In this document: positions 1 to 13,300 of the stretch, piece by piece
Position numbering within the stretch: position 1 is the stretch's first letter
Layout of the letters: the number at the start of each line of letters is the position of its first letter
Origin: Wurfbainia villosa
Lineage: Eukaryota; Streptophyta; Magnoliopsida; Zingiberales; Zingiberaceae
Reading direction: 5' to 3'
Length of the DNA: 64,000 bases
NCBI GenBank assembly: GCA_025175895.1
Contig: CM046004.1
Span: forward strand, 2,480,001 to 2,544,000
Notes under the pieces: generated by a model
Told to the model about the DNA's origin: nothing
The model's input: the letters and a program-made list of their open reading frames with translations, nothing else
The model's database searches: none
Program-made: the position numbers and the translations under genes

Positions 1-1300
1 GGCGGTAAAATGCTATTTTTAGCTAAAACCCAAAAAAATAACTACGAGGGGCATGGCGAGGTGGATCGTGTGCAGCGAGGGGGAAATCATGGCATGCGGC
101 GATGAGGAGCATCGTGGTCTGATCGGATTGCAGTCAGATTCCGATTAAATTATAATCGGAATCTTCAATCGAAATTCAACCGCAGTTTGACGATGCCGAC
201 AAGTTCAGGGGTTGGATTATACTACGGATGATGATCGACAACGAAGAATTTGATCAAAGTCGCGGGAGAGAAACATTATGCATTTCTCCTTTACTATGCT
301 TCTCCGTGGATCAGACGGAGGACGCATCGCACATGGACACACACTGATTAGTCGTGCCCGAGCACACACAGTAACGGAGAATGTATAGTAAACATCCCGT
401 TGGAGCTTCTGCTGCTTGGCATTATCACCGAGCGATCAGCTTTGGAGTCGATCAGATTCTGACTGAATCACATTCGAAATTGGTTGTAATTGTGGTCGCC
501 AATGACTATGGTTTGGTCAGAATCCAACTGAGATCCGGTAGGACTCCAATGCCAATCAAACCGCGGTTGAATTCTCATCGGATTGCGACAAAAATCGACT
601 GCGATTGCGATCACAATTTGATCGGATTATGGCCCAATCTGGTCGCAATTCGATCCATCGGACAACAGCGGCAACCCCGATGGATTCAGAAGCTGGGATA
701 TAATGCGAATGACAGTCGATGACGAAGAATTTGATCGGAGATCGTCAGAAAAGAAATACAATACATTTCCCTGCATAGTGTTTCCCATCAGAGATCTCAG
801 CCACGCTCGCCCCCTAACATAGATCTAATCGAATCGATCGCGATCAAGCCGAATGAGTCCATAGCCAAGTTACGATCGGATGCAGTCGAAATCATTTGTG
901 ATTGGCGCCGGCCCGCAAATTATCGGGATTTAAACCATCGCAAATTGTCGGGATTTCGACCATCATTCGAACATAATCCGATCGAAATCCGATCTAGCTC
1001 GAAGTCTAGTCGAATTGCAATCAGATCGCGATCGGATTCCGATCAAATCACGGTTGGAATTGACCGTGATTGCAGTTATGGTGCTGGAGGTTGCAATTCA
1101 GTCAGAAGCTGGATCACAGCTAGATTGTGTCCGCCAACGACCGCAGCATTGGCGACCACAATTTGATCGGATTCCGATCACGGTTCGATCGGTCAGACAA
1201 CGATGGTGGCCCCGACGATATCTCTAACAGGTTCAGGAGTTGGATTATAGTGTTCATCAGAGAAAAACGTTGCGTAACAAAATACTATATATTTTTTATT
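1..1300. repeat. Degenerate GATCGGATT-rich dispersed repeat cluster
   Basis: No gene is recognisable here. The stretch is built from at least three degenerate copies of one unit (about 150-330, 480-800 and 960-1290). Each copy carries motifs such as GATCGGATTCCGATC and a sequence like TTCAGGAGTTGGATTATA, followed by an AGAAA-type segment. A related, inverted arrangement occurs at 44340-44930. The short reading frames here are incidental to the GATC-rich composition. This is probably a non-autonomous transposon family; class unknown. Confidence 0.5.
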
Positions 1301-1351
1301 TACTGTACAATCTCATAAATCAAATAATTATGCACAACATATTATTTCTTT

Positions 1352-1375
1352 AATATATATATATATATATATATA
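1352..1375. repeat. (TA)n microsatellite
   Basis: Uninterrupted TA dinucleotides, seen directly. Confidence 0.9.
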
Positions 1376-1539
1376 CCAAATATGATATTGCTAAAAAGCA
1401 TACCCAAAGTTTAAAAATGACACAAAATTGTTTTTTTTTCTTTACTCTCTTTTCGATGCAACAATTTTTTTTTATCTTTTCTATTAAATTAACTTTTTCT
1501 CTCCCCCCTGTTGCACACATGCAAAATCCATATTACCAT

Positions 1540-1965
1540 CTTTAAAATCAACACTATGACAAAAAAATTAACATCGCCTCTAAAATCAATAACAAAATGA
1601 TATTGATATTTAAAAATTAACATCAAAGCGATGTTAATATTGCAAGATTAATACTGATCATGCAAAACCAGCACCACATGTAACATTGGTGCAAGACTAG
1701 CACCAATACTATGATAGTGCTTGTCTTACAAAATCAACACCAATATTATGGTAGTGTTTATCTTACAAAACTAATACCATAGTATTGATGCAAGATTAGC
1801 ACCAACATCATGGCTTTGCAAGACCAACACCAGCCATGGTGGTGCTGCAAGATCAGCATCTTCGGGTGTTGATCTTTCAAGATCAACACTACTTTGGTGT
1901 TGATTTTGTAAGATCAGTATCACATATAATATTGATGCAAAATCAATACCATAATATTATTAATG
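1540..1965. repeat. Tandem AACACCA/TGGTGTT palindromic minisatellite
   Basis: Repeated short units of the type 'CAAGATCAACACCAATA...TGGTGTTG', alternating between the motif and its reverse complement. The same internal motif type appears in the long-inverted-repeat elements at 26385-26910 and 56130-57455, so this may be a third, more degraded member that has lost recognisable arms. No coding potential is seen. Confidence 0.5.
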
Positions 1966-2430
1966 ACTTCGAGCTGATATTTTTGAATGCATATAAATTT
2001 TGGAACACTTCAGAAATCTGTAGTACTTAAAATGAGTCCAATCGAAGCTCTCTAGTCCATCAATGGATTTTAATCGTAATTCATTAATGAGCCTAGAGAA
2101 TTTGGATTTTTGAAAAGTTGATATATAATGGAAAAGAATAGTGCAATGAATATATTTTGTCTAGTTTTGACATTTATACAATTGTCTTAAAGTAAAACTT
2201 TAAAAACCTTCTTATCACTATTATTATTGCCTTCTAGCTAATATTTTGGATATATATAGACTTTAGAATACTTCAGAAACTTATAACACTTAGAATGCGT
2301 CCAATCGAAGCTCTTTAAGTTCACTAATAAATTTTGATCGAAATCTATTGATGAGTTTAGGGGATTATAATTTTTGGAAAATTGATATGTAATAGAAAAG
2401 GATAATACAACGAAGATGTTTATATTTATT
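1966..2430 (+). repeat. Direct repeat pair, about 190 bp
   Basis: Two diverged direct copies, about 1970-2165 and 2240-2430. Both contain 'AACACTTCAGAAA'-like and 'AGTCCAATCGAAGCTCT'-like segments and end in a segment like 'GATATATAATGGAAAAG'. A similar 'CCATCAATG' segment lies at about 57020-57055 inside the element at 56130-57455, so both are probably pieces of one transposon family. Confidence 0.45.
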
Positions 2431-3000
2431 TTTTATATTCCTATTATAAATTATGTATATATGTTAAATTCGGAAACTCATGAAATCTGTAATTATTGGA
2501 AATAAAAGTGCCAAATAATTCCATCCATCTTGGAGTTCCAGTCCACACAGCAAGCAGACAAACGATCAAACAAATTAAACAAAGTAGGTGATCAAAAGCA
2601 GGAGCGATTTATCCTGTAAAAAAATTAGTGAAGAAGAAGAAGACTACAGAGCTTCCATCCACTGCTATCTTCTCGTATCAAATCATGCAGCGACCTTCAT
2701 GATAGGCATGCCGAAGGTCTTCGACAACCCGTGATCTCACAAAAACAACAACCTTCTGCTGCTGCTGCTGCTGCCTGCTGTTGCTGCCTTTAATCTAATA
2801 AAATGCTTCACCTCAGAAAATGCCATGAGAACCTTCACATGCTGCCGTTCCCTGCCAAGACCGTACAGCAGCAGCATTTTATCAACTTCCTTCTCATCTC
2901 CCATTCCAAGTTCACAAGAAAGAGAGTTTCTGAGAGAATTTTATTTATACCTGACGAATAATTGCAGCTGGAAGCATCTCCTCGCCGCTCTGTCTTCCTC
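2431..3000 (+). promoter_or_regulatory. Upstream region of the Ole e 1/proline-rich gene
   Basis: The 570 bases before the first ATG contain no other gene. A TATA-like TTTATTTATA lies at about 2940-2949, and a (CTG/GCT)n trinucleotide run at about 2757-2790. A TATA box there would put the transcription start shortly before the ATG at 3001, giving a short leader. Promoter assignment is by position only. Confidence 0.35.
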
Positions 3001-4379
3001 ATGAATCCAGGAAGCTTCCTCGTCCTCTTGTCGCTGTTCTTCATCGAGGCTCTGTGCCTCGGAGCCGATCCGACCGCCGTCTCGAATGTCACTGTGGTCG
3101 GCACGGTCTTCTGCGATGCCTGCGCCGGCGACAATTTCTCCGAGCACAGTTACTTCTTAGAAGGTGCAGCAAATTGGAAAAAAAAAAAAAAAAGATGATT
3201 TTTTTGTTGTTGTTGTTGTTGTTGTTTTTTGGGTGTGTGGTCGGTTAGATTCTTGGGTGAATTGCTCTTCCAGGTGTTAGAGTTAGAGTGCAATGCATGC
3301 TGAGGGTGAACTCGAGGAGCGCAGGGGAGATGAGCATCGCCGGAGAGAGGATTACTGACAAATTTGGCATGTACAGGCTCGAAATTCCGGCGGTGGATGG
3401 GTTCGAGTGCAGAGAAGGGAGGGATTTGGAGTCGTCCTGCCGAGCGAGCCTGATCGAGAGCCCGTCGCTCGATTGCAATGTTCCTGGTTGGAGCAGCTCC
3501 GGCGAGCACCTAGCTGTCAAATCCGGCGAGGGGAATGCGTGCCTTTACATTCTGAACGCCATGACTTACCGACCAGCGAAGAAAGATGCGAGCTTGTGCG
3601 GAGATGACGATGGCGGCGAGCGACGGCGGGGGAGCTCCGTGAACACCTCTTTGTCCTTTTGGCCCCCTTTCGGGTTCCCGTGGCCGTTCGCCCCGCATCG
3701 GCCCTTCTTCCCCTTCCCGAGCCCGCCGTCGCTTCCGTGGCCGTTCACGCCGCCGCCATCATTCCCGTGGCCCTTCGCGCCGCCATCGCCTTCGTTCCCG
3801 TGGCCGTTCGCGCCGCCATCGCCTTCGTTCCCGTGGCCCTTCGCGCCGCCTCCGCCGACCTTTCCTTTCCCCTTCCCGCCGGTGCCTCCGTTCTTCCCGA
3901 CGCCGCCTCCGCCGGCTTTCCCGTTCCCTCCTTTCGCCCCGATTCCTCCGTTCTTTGCTCCGCCTTCGCCGCCGCCGCCCGCCCCTTTCTTCATTTTTCC
4001 TCCGTTTGCTCCCATCCCGCCGTTGTTTCCGCCGCCCTCACCTCCACCGCCACCGCCTCCGACGTTTTCCTTTCCCTTCCCTCCTCTTATCCCCGCTCCA
4101 CCGGCTGTCGCGCCGCCACCGGCATCACCTCTCCCATCCTTCCCTTTCCCACCTTTTCCTCCCTTTACTCCCTCCCCACCTGCAGTACTGCCTCCACCTC
4201 CGCCGCCACCTCCTTCATTACCTTTTCCGTTTCCACCATTCCCTCCATTTATTCCCACCCCACCCAGAGTTATGCCACCGCCTCCACCTCCGTCATCTCC
4301 TCCACCTCCAACTTTTTCATTCCCATTCCCATTCCCACCCTTCCTATTTCCTCCGCCGTCGCCACCTCCGCCAATTTGA
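3001..4379 (+). CDS. Pollen Ole e 1/extensin family protein with proline-rich tail
   Basis: Predicted secreted cell-wall protein of 422 residues; exons 3001-3163 and 3274-4379. The 110-bp intron has GT-AG ends and phase 1, so the split codon gives Gly followed by VRVRVQC. The N terminus is a signal peptide (hydrophobic residues about 5-21). Residues about 28-165 match the Ole e 1 fold: VFCDAC near the start, VQC after the intron, then four more cysteines ending in NACLYILN. From about residue 190 the protein is Pro/Phe-rich with repeats such as FPWPFAPPSPS and later FPFPPF plus poly-proline runs, and contains no further domain. It lacks the SPPPP/YVY repeats of classical extensins, so 'extensin-like' is a loose label. 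ATG 3001 is the first in-frame ATG; the frame upstream has only a TTG. Family known, precise role unknown. A polyadenylation hexamer follows at 4444. Confidence 0.88.
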
Positions 4380-4443
4380 GAAACAGCATCATCGATCGAG
4401 TTAAAAGAGCAAGATTGCAAGATCAATTTAATCTTGTCCAGTT

Positions 4444-4449
4444 AATAAA
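4444..4449 (+). terminator. Candidate poly(A) signal AATAAA
   Basis: Canonical AATAAA 65 bases after the stop codon of the Ole e 1/proline-rich gene. Position and sequence fit, but there is no transcript support. Confidence 0.4.
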
Positions 4450-4984
4450 TGCTACAATGCACTAAATGTATTATTATTCATATCATATACTAAATACATT
4501 TTTTGTTTTCTTCTTCCAGCACTCGTCTGGTTTATTATGCTCCTCCATTAAAACCACTACTTTTATCTAAATTCCACAGCTAAAACGTCAAAATTAAACC
4601 TGAGACGGGGCATGAATATTCAAGATCTAATCTAATGGCATTTAAAGCCACATCGTCTCCGCCATCGCGTAGGCCGCCGGCCGAGCAAAGGCGGAGGGTG
4701 GCGGAAGCCCAGAACGGGAGGAAAAGGCGACGACAGAGACAAAATGGCAGAGGGAAGGGATGCCGCCGCAGGCCGGCAGCTAATGCATCAAACTCAGTGG
4801 ATATGATAATTCAAAAAGGTTCGATGGAAATTATAATCTGACACAGTTTTTTTTTTTTTTTTTAAAAAAGCAACAAATAAAAATTGTTTTCTTGGCAATT
4901 TAATATCAGTCACATGCATCGACAAATTTATTTTTTTTGGGGAATGCATGAGCTCGTGATGAGCGACAGAGAATATGAGCTTTG
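4450..4984. other. Intergenic; GC-rich island at 4635-4800
   Basis: Mostly AT-rich, with one GC-rich block (about 4650-4790) that encodes a 68-codon Arg/Pro-rich frame starting at ATG 4635. It resembles nothing I recognise and has no partner exon. It may be a captured gene scrap or chance. A poly-T run lies at about 4846-4862. Bases 4935-4990 are directly repeated at about 5275-5335. Confidence 0.35.
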
Positions 4985-7120
4985 AATAAATGTTTAGCAA
5001 CTCTCACGACGGTCCCAATATAAAAAAATAATTTTTAAATAGATAAAAATTAATTATCGAAAGTTTCATGGTTTTATATTATCGATTGATTTTTTTTCTT
5101 TATATTTATCATTTGGGATTTTAATTTATCTTCTTCATCAATGAAAATGATGGAAAGAAATCGTTAATATGATGATTCTATATTTTTTTTTTAATAAATA
5201 TTTAACTAAAGAGCTTCGATGATAAGATATTCACACATATTCATAGAAATTTATGGGTTGATTGCATCTGTTTTTGTGGGAATGCATGAGCTCGTGATGA
5301 GCAACATAGAATATGAGCTTTGAATAAATGTTTTGCAATTTTTAGGATTGTCTTTGTAGATGTAAAGAGATAATTTTTAAGTGGATAGAAATTAATTTCG
5401 AATGATTTCATCATCTTAGATTATTGATTGATTTTTTTCTTTATACTTACCACATTGGATCCTGATTTACCTCGTCTATCAGTAGGGACAGTCAAAGGTG
5501 ACTACTAATGTGACAATTCTATAATTTTTTTTAAAATAAATGTTTAGCTAGAGAGCTTCGATGGTAAGACATTCACAAATATTCTTGAAATTTTATGGGT
5601 TGATTCCTAGCTATAGTATATTTGTGAATTTTTTTCTAAATAAAAATCAATCTCTTAGGATATTGGATGTTCTGAGGCAATCTACGTTAATACCTATCCG
5701 ATTTACCTCCCTCTTCGGTAGGGAGGCTGCTAATGTGACTATTCTTTTTTTTAATAAATATTTAGCATCGGATTATAATGGTAAAATGTCTACTTATATT
5801 CCCAGGAACTCCTAGGTCGATACTTTGGCTATGACATGTTTGGAGACTTTTCTTCAAATAGAGATTGATCCTTTGGAATGTCGAGTTTGCTAAGACAACC
5901 TAAGCTAGAATCCATCCAATTCACCTTTCTCTTTGGTAGGGACAATTGAGGAGGTTGCTAATGTGATGGTTTCATTTTTTATTTTTGGATAAATGTTGAT
6001 TAGCCCCAGGCTATAATGCAATGGTAAGACGTCCACACAGACTCTTAGGAACCCCTGATTGATTCCTAACTATAGCATATTTGTGAACTTTTCTCCAAAT
6101 GAAAATCGGTCCCTTGGAATGTTGGATATGCTGAGACAGTCTACGCTAGTACTCGTCCGATTTATCTCCCTCTTCGATAAAGGCAATTAAGGAGTCTGCT
6201 AATATGGCAGTTCTATATTTTTGAGTAAATGTTGATCTGCTAAAGTGACATAGCGTCAAGCTCAACTCTCGTACATTCACAATTTAATCCCCGACTATAA
6301 TAAATTTGTAAAATTTGACAAAACAAGAAAACTAAAATATTCGCACGATCGCTTCCCGATATACCTCTCCTTCAAACGTGGGACAGTTGTAGGGAGATCG
6401 CTAATATGTCGATTCTATTTTTTTTTTTTTGAATAAATACTACTAGTCCCTAAGGCTACGATTCAATGACAATGCATCAACTCAGCTCTCAAATATACAT
6501 GATTCAATCCCATCTATGGCGAATTTATAAATTTTTCCTCCAAATAATATCAAACCAAGAAAGTTGAAATTGCCCGCGCAAGTACTTTTCGATTTACCTC
6601 ATTCCTTTATATGTGGAACAATAATAAAGGACTAGAATGTAGCAATATTATTATTTTTTTTTTTTGAATAAATACTATCCAGGACTACAATGTAGTGATA
6701 AAACATCCAACTTGGCTCTTAGATGCTAATGACTCGATCCCCGACTATAATAAATTTATAAAAATTTTCTCCAAATGGAATGACAAACTAAGAAAATTAA
6801 AATTGTCCACATAAATACTTTCTGATTTATCTATCAGATATGACACAATCATAGAAAGACTACTAATATAGCAATTCTATATTTTTTGAATAAAAAATAC
6901 CTTGAAACTACGATGCAATGACAAGACATCCAACTTGACTCTCATATGCCCACGATTCGATCCTCAACTATAACAAATTTATAAAACTTTTCTTCAAATA
7001 AAATGATAAACCAAAGAAGTTAAAACTCCCCGCACAAATATTTTTCTATTTACTTTATGAAATAGTCACGAGGAGACCACAATGTGATCGTTCTAATTTT
7101 TTTTTTTAAATAAAAGTGAA
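4985..7120 (+). repeat. Tandem array of about 225-bp tRNA-like (SINE-like) units
   Basis: About nine diverged head-to-tail units. The recurring segment like GATTCGATCCCCGACTA falls at about 5594, 5811, 6051, 6280, 6500, 6729 and 6952, so the period is 217-240 bp. Each unit holds a region like GCAATGGTAAGACATCC (A-box-like), the GATTCGATCCC element (B-box-like), a segment like GATTTACCTCCCTC, then AATGTGACGATTCTA and a T-run with TGAATAAAT before the next unit. Isolated similar segments occur at about 27410-27545, 37950-38130, 41160-41290 and 55190-55530. The unit structure is visible; descent from a tRNA-derived SINE is inferred from the box-like motifs. Confidence 0.6.
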
Positions 7121-7390
7121 AGCCCCCACGGGCGTAAATAAGTTGGTCATCGGATGATGACAGATTTACAACAATTGAATAAAAAGTGAAGGAAAAAAAA
7201 GTGCTGGAGTCATTTTCGTAATAGTCCATGATGAACACTGACTACAATTTCGAGTGACAACATGAGAACTTAAAGGTTCGAAGCAATACAATAATAACAT
7301 ATGGTACAACAAATATCTAGATCCTTGTTATCGAACAATTTACCTTTTACATTAAAGGTGAATGTCAACTTGGATTGGTACATGCTGCAG

Positions 7391-10300
7391 CTAGCAAGAG
7401 TTGTCCATGAATTCGACTAATAAGTCCTGTACGATTCCTCTGTCTGGCATCTTTCCTGCAGCACCATACAGTGGAGCAAGCCCTCCATCGACTGGACCCG
7501 GATTTTGCTTTGCCTAAGAACAGGAATCAAAGGGAGGAACACTCAGGCAACACTCTCAATAGCACCAAAAATTCCTAGTCAACTTACAGTTTTTATAGAT
7601 TCCCTGAGATCCCGGAGGAAGTCTTCGCACACATTGAGATGTTGAAGGGTGACACAGATGTGAATACTGTTTGAGATTTAAAGATGCATTTAGCTTTTAT
7701 GTATGGACATGATTGAACTTAGACAGAATAGTTTCCTATCGAAACAATGTTTTGTGAAATCCCACCTGTTTGGCCGCTGCAAAGCATTCAAGTGCCAACC
7801 TTTCAAGGTCATGATATCGTTGACCTCAAAAATATTAACATCAGTTGAGCCAAAAGCAATAACCGTCATGTGTGGATGTCCAACAACAAACAACTCGGGA
7901 ATCTCCTTTATCCTGTAGATGAGTAAAAAGTCATAAAGTTCACAGATATCACAAGGAAAAAGGAAATATGACGAGTACCCTTTTTCTATCTTCTTAGATA
8001 CTTCCATTATCTGTCTGGTATTTTCCAAGTAACCTGAAATGTGATTAACATATGTTAGAGGAGAATAGGAATTAAATCTATGAACAGTAAGAAGAGATGA
8101 ATGAGCAATGTTTTGGTTACCATTCAGTCCCAGTGACATCATTGCTGCCCAAGCCCCTGCTATCAGCCCACCAGGTCTGCTTCCAGCTATAGTAGGGGAG
8201 ACATATAACCCACCTGACCACTCAGTAACTGCAGCAAGTAGCATGTCAAAAAAATAAGAGCTAGTTGACACACCATCAATTTGTGCCTCTTTATTATTTT
8301 AATTTAAATTCGCTCTTTCACATTAATTGAGCACAAAAAAAAACATTGCCATTGTTGAAATTGTGATGTCAGGTATTTATGTTCTACTCCTAAGTGTAAT
8401 TTCTCTCTCTCAACTTAGAACTAGAGTTTCAGAAGATATCTTTTCCTCATTTCTTGGATTAATGCTAGATTTTCTTCTGTCTCAGTATTTATTTTCCTCA
8501 TTTATGAGCAAAAGTAAATATTAGAAATCAAATATGTCTCTTCCAACTGCCGAGGCAGCAAAAAAGAAATTCTTACTCCTCTAAAGCACACCATACTCAT
8601 TAGAAAATACGATCGACTCATCAGCTTTAGTTCAAAGTGTTACATAGTCGAAGTTAATCAACAGATTCTCATTCTTTTGTTTAGCAACTTTGTCTTTTTT
8701 TTTTCTTTTGACATAAACCACACATCCATTAATATTTATCCTCTAGCTTGAGGGAATGTTAGAACTAAAAGATATTTGAGCACTAGAATGATAGATTCAG
8801 TCCCATATATATGAATTATGGACGTGAACTATTTGTTTTCATTTTAATAATGCAAACTCTATTTCTCTCAATAAAGGCAATACCTAATCAAAAAGCCAGG
8901 GACGTGATGATGTTTCAGGAAAGCCAGTTTAACAAACATAGTGAATCAAGACAGTAACCAATAATTGAAGCGGCTACGTAACTACATTACTCATGAATTT
9001 TAACATTTTAATTTTAGAACTGCAGTGCTCACATATATTGTCTAGTGACAATATTCTGTTGCATCATGGTGTACTTTTTCCTTGGTCATTTTGTGGCATA
9101 GACACAGCCCATCCCCTTTTGGCTATGATATATTCTGAGTTGCCAGAACAGACTAAAATTATTGTCATAAGTTGACACTTGAGATCCTTGAGAATATTCA
9201 ATGCAGCAAATGGCACTGCCATTCTAGCAAGGGACATGCTAATGGAGCAAATAGGCATTGCGATTGGCAATGAACAAGGTAACCAACCAATGGTAACTGT
9301 CAAAACAATTTTGATCCACACATTATTCTTCTCCAAATTGTAGGCCTTCAATCACCATAATCAAATCTAAAACGAGGTAATAATGAATGGCATCCTAGAT
9401 CTACTTGATACCATTTTAATGATTCATGTATTGATAGTTTCAGATGATAAGAGTTTCAAGTAAAAGTCCTATTCGTAAACTTTTTTAAGAAAATGAGTGT
9501 CTGTCTATCTAGATCTTATGGAATTTGTATACCCATAATTCTCATTCTAGCATGACAAGTTGTGAACAAACAAAGTAAGATATAATCTTTATTTCTATGG
9601 GGCTTGGTTTTCTTTACAAATGTCCACGTTGGATGTGTTAGCATATCACAAGGAACCAAGGAGGACAGGTTAACGGAACATTTAAAATGAACAGGAAATT
9701 TTACAAAATGCAGATCAAATTGAAACTACCAACTCAAATAAATTAGCGTGCATTCTTCACATTTAAATAATAAAGAGTAGATAAGAGACCATTATGAACT
9801 TACCAGCAACAAATTGGTGCTGCAGAGAACTCAGAGATCAGCCAAAAATGGGGAGAGAAGCGACACATCAGAAACAAAAGATCAGTAAAATCATCAAGAC
9901 TAAAGACAAAGAACAAGCAGAAGTTAAATTACTATTCTACATGGACATGGTATTCAAACTTCAAACCAATAGATGTTTTCTGGCATTTTAAAAGCATGAC
10001 TAAGCATATAGGTAAAGGTACATCCAATAAAATAGTAGAGAATACTGTTTGTTTCGGAAGCTTAGCATGGGAAGAGAAGTATTTTGAGCCAATGACTTTA
10101 GAACAATTGGTTTATTTTTTACAAGAAGTATTTTGAGCCAATGACTATTGAACACTTGGTTTATTTTTTACAAACAACAAAAACTCCAAACGATAGTTGT
10201 GGAAGAACAAAGTGGATAGTGAAGCTACACGAGTTGGATAACTAATCATAGAAGATGATGACAGTCAGAGATAGTTACAACTATATTTGTAGAACTTAAA

Positions 10301-13300
10301 GTCTGGAGTGAAATATAATGCCTAAATTTTACGCATGCTGCACCATGTACTGCAGAAGAAAGGAAATCCTAGATAAAACAGTTCCATATGCATATGGATG
10401 GGTAAATATGGTCATTTTACCTACTTTACAACATTATTGAGATGATAAGAACAAATAAAATATCAATAAAGAAACAACTGACATGCATATAATTTGAGTT
10501 ACCAGAAATTAGTAAATCAGGGAGTATAAAATTCACAAACATACGTACTAAAACAAGTGAGTTAATTCACAATCAAACATGTTTCGAAACTAAAACTAAG
10601 AATATAATCAGGAATCAGGTAACTAGGTTGACAGATAATATTCCTGAAAGTGGAAATCAAAACTAAGAACACATGCAGGAAGCAGGGAAAAGAGCTGCCT
10701 ACCTTTCTTATTTCATGATTTCTGTATAAAACAACACTAGTTCCCTTAGGGCCCAATCCATATTTGTGCACATCCGTTGAAATTGATGTGACTCCATTAA
10801 CAGTAAAATCGAAAGGTGGAATTGGGTATCTGCATCCGAAAATATAAGTCAGAGCAAGATAGGATAACAATAGAAGCCATTATATGATTGTCAAATAGAG
10901 TCCATTATATGACTACCAACTAGAGTATTCTTCCTAATGCACTAGCTCATGGAATGATGACAGTACAATTGCAGTACCAAAACTGTCGGAGTAGCACATT
11001 ATGCATATTCCATGTTGTCATATAACTTTTTATGTGATCAGAAAATGAGCCTAACTGATTTGCTAATAAAAAATCCAAATTCAATAAATGTTTGTCACCC
11101 TCAGTGTGATGATTAAACTAAACAAAACATTGTTCGTTGAAATGCAAGACTAGCACCAAAGAGTTGAGATATGGAGAAAGGAATAGAGTAAAGTTGGTTT
11201 TGGAAAGAAATTACATATATAGAGAATACAAAGGCATGCACATGGAGACCAGAGAAATTGCAAAGTCACACTTACTCATCTTATAAATTGAGACTTTTTT
11301 TTTTTTTTTGAGAGAGAGAGAGGGAGAGAAATGAAGGATTGATCTATTTTAAGAGCATCTTAAGGACTAAGCATTTAGTTCCAGCAATGCCACATCTAAA
11401 AAAGCACCGAAGAACTTAGCCTAAAAACAACAACAGAAAATCATGTTCAACCAGAAAAGAAAATGTATCACAGGAAAACTGAAAGAGAAATGCCAATCAA
11501 CCAAGAGAGATTGTATTATTTTGCAGAAGATACCCCAGCTTTCGAGCAAATGGTAAAACGAATCCACCAAGGCAAAGGTCAACATGCAAGCAAATATCAT
11601 ATTTTGTTGCCAACTCTCCAAGTTCCTGGAGACCAATAACCAAACAATAAATTATACAGGTAACCATATATGAAAAATTAAGGACATCAAATTTTCGATG
11701 GAGTCAAGCAGAAAAACACTGAAGAATGCAAGAATTCAACTAAGCATACTTCAATTGGATCAATAACCCCATGTGGGAAGCCTGGTGCAGAACCAACAAT
11801 CTGTATGAACAAGAGAATTAGGTTGAACATATCAGAAATGCAGCCTAATAAACAGATTGTATGTATCAAAAATAAAAGTTACTAAAACAAAAGCATAAGG
11901 ATGTAAAATTCCAGACATCTTTGTGTTTTCTTATGGTAACAATGCCACAGATCATTTTAGGTCAATGATTCAAGCATAAACTTATCAGTTCAGTAAAAAT
12001 ATTCCTCATAATGCATAATGAAGATTCACAATACCACCAACCACACTATTTTTTTAGATACAAAGCTACAAGTCCACAATCAAATGAGATTAGACAAAGA
12101 CATATATGAAAAAAGTGCTGTTTGATGTTCATCTCAGTTCACTCCAAAACCAGTACCTATACAGAAAGAGATGTTATACCTTACTGTTCAAGACTCAGAA
12201 CTGGTTCAGGAAGAGATTTAATTTGATATCTAAGACTCTAGTCTAGGAGTTAGCAAATAACATTTCTCGAAGCAATTTGATCTGGACCAGATTGAATTAT
12301 ATAACATGACTTATTACTGTGTAGATTCAGCAAAATTCCCTTTCCACAGTTAAGAATTTCACAATCATAAACAATTAATTGGTTTCAAATATTAATCAAT
12401 GAGACAAATTAAATGTGGTGTTCATTTGAACTATATATAAAGATTTACTAGTTGTTCATAAGTTAGGCATAAACCTGACAGATAGATATTTCTTTTACCA
12501 GTGAGTACAACTTTACAGGTTTGAATCAGACCGATGGGAGATTTAGACAACTAGTCACTAGTCTTCTTTGGCAAAAATATGGATCAATATGATCTTGTGC
12601 CAGTCTGGCAATGGACCAGGATGCCATTTTGAACATTGGTCACACATGTAACAGCAGTGTTTTACCTTTTATCTTATCTACTTACCCTTTGCTCAGACTA
12701 ATAGATGCACTTCTCTAGAGTGAAAATTCCTACAACATAAAAGATCAAGGGGCAAACAGAAAAATGTGAACAACTAATCCATCCTACCTTCTATGGAGGA
12801 GCACAATTTACCATAATTGTGATGGCTATGCATTAACCACTTTCCAGTACTTGGCTAAAACAAAACATCATCAAACAGACTAACAACGATTGAGTAAGAC
12901 TTTGGCCAACTACAAGCAACAACATGATTTACTAAACTGAAATCAAACCTATGGTAGGTAAATGAGCATAATATTTCATGCTTGCCATGGATTGTTTATC
13001 GACTGCTGTATCAGAAACCAAATAGATATTTTAGTTCTATGCGAACTAAATGACTAAATTTTCACAAGGAATTGGGAATTGTATTATCAACTGCCAATGT
13101 GATTTTTCTCTAGTTAACTAGAGCTTAGTAAAGCTTTAACAAAGAAAAAAAAATCACTATATTGGATGAAATTCCTATGCTTGTGGCTACAATTAATCCT
13201 TGAAAAAAATACAGAAAAACATAGTCATTTTAAAATGAGAATGGTTACTGGAAAAAACTCAACAGGTTAATCCCATAACTCAACAATAGATGGTATAGAT

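Noticed and set aside
3566..4426. Long minus-strand Gly-rich frame opposite the proline-rich gene
   Set aside because: It is the complement of the CCN-rich proline codons. It has no family features, while the plus strand has a signal peptide and an Ole e 1 domain.
4635..4841. 68-codon plus-strand frame as a gene
   Set aside because: GC-rich Arg/Pro sequence without homologue, partner exon or regulatory context. It is kept only as a note in the intergenic entry.
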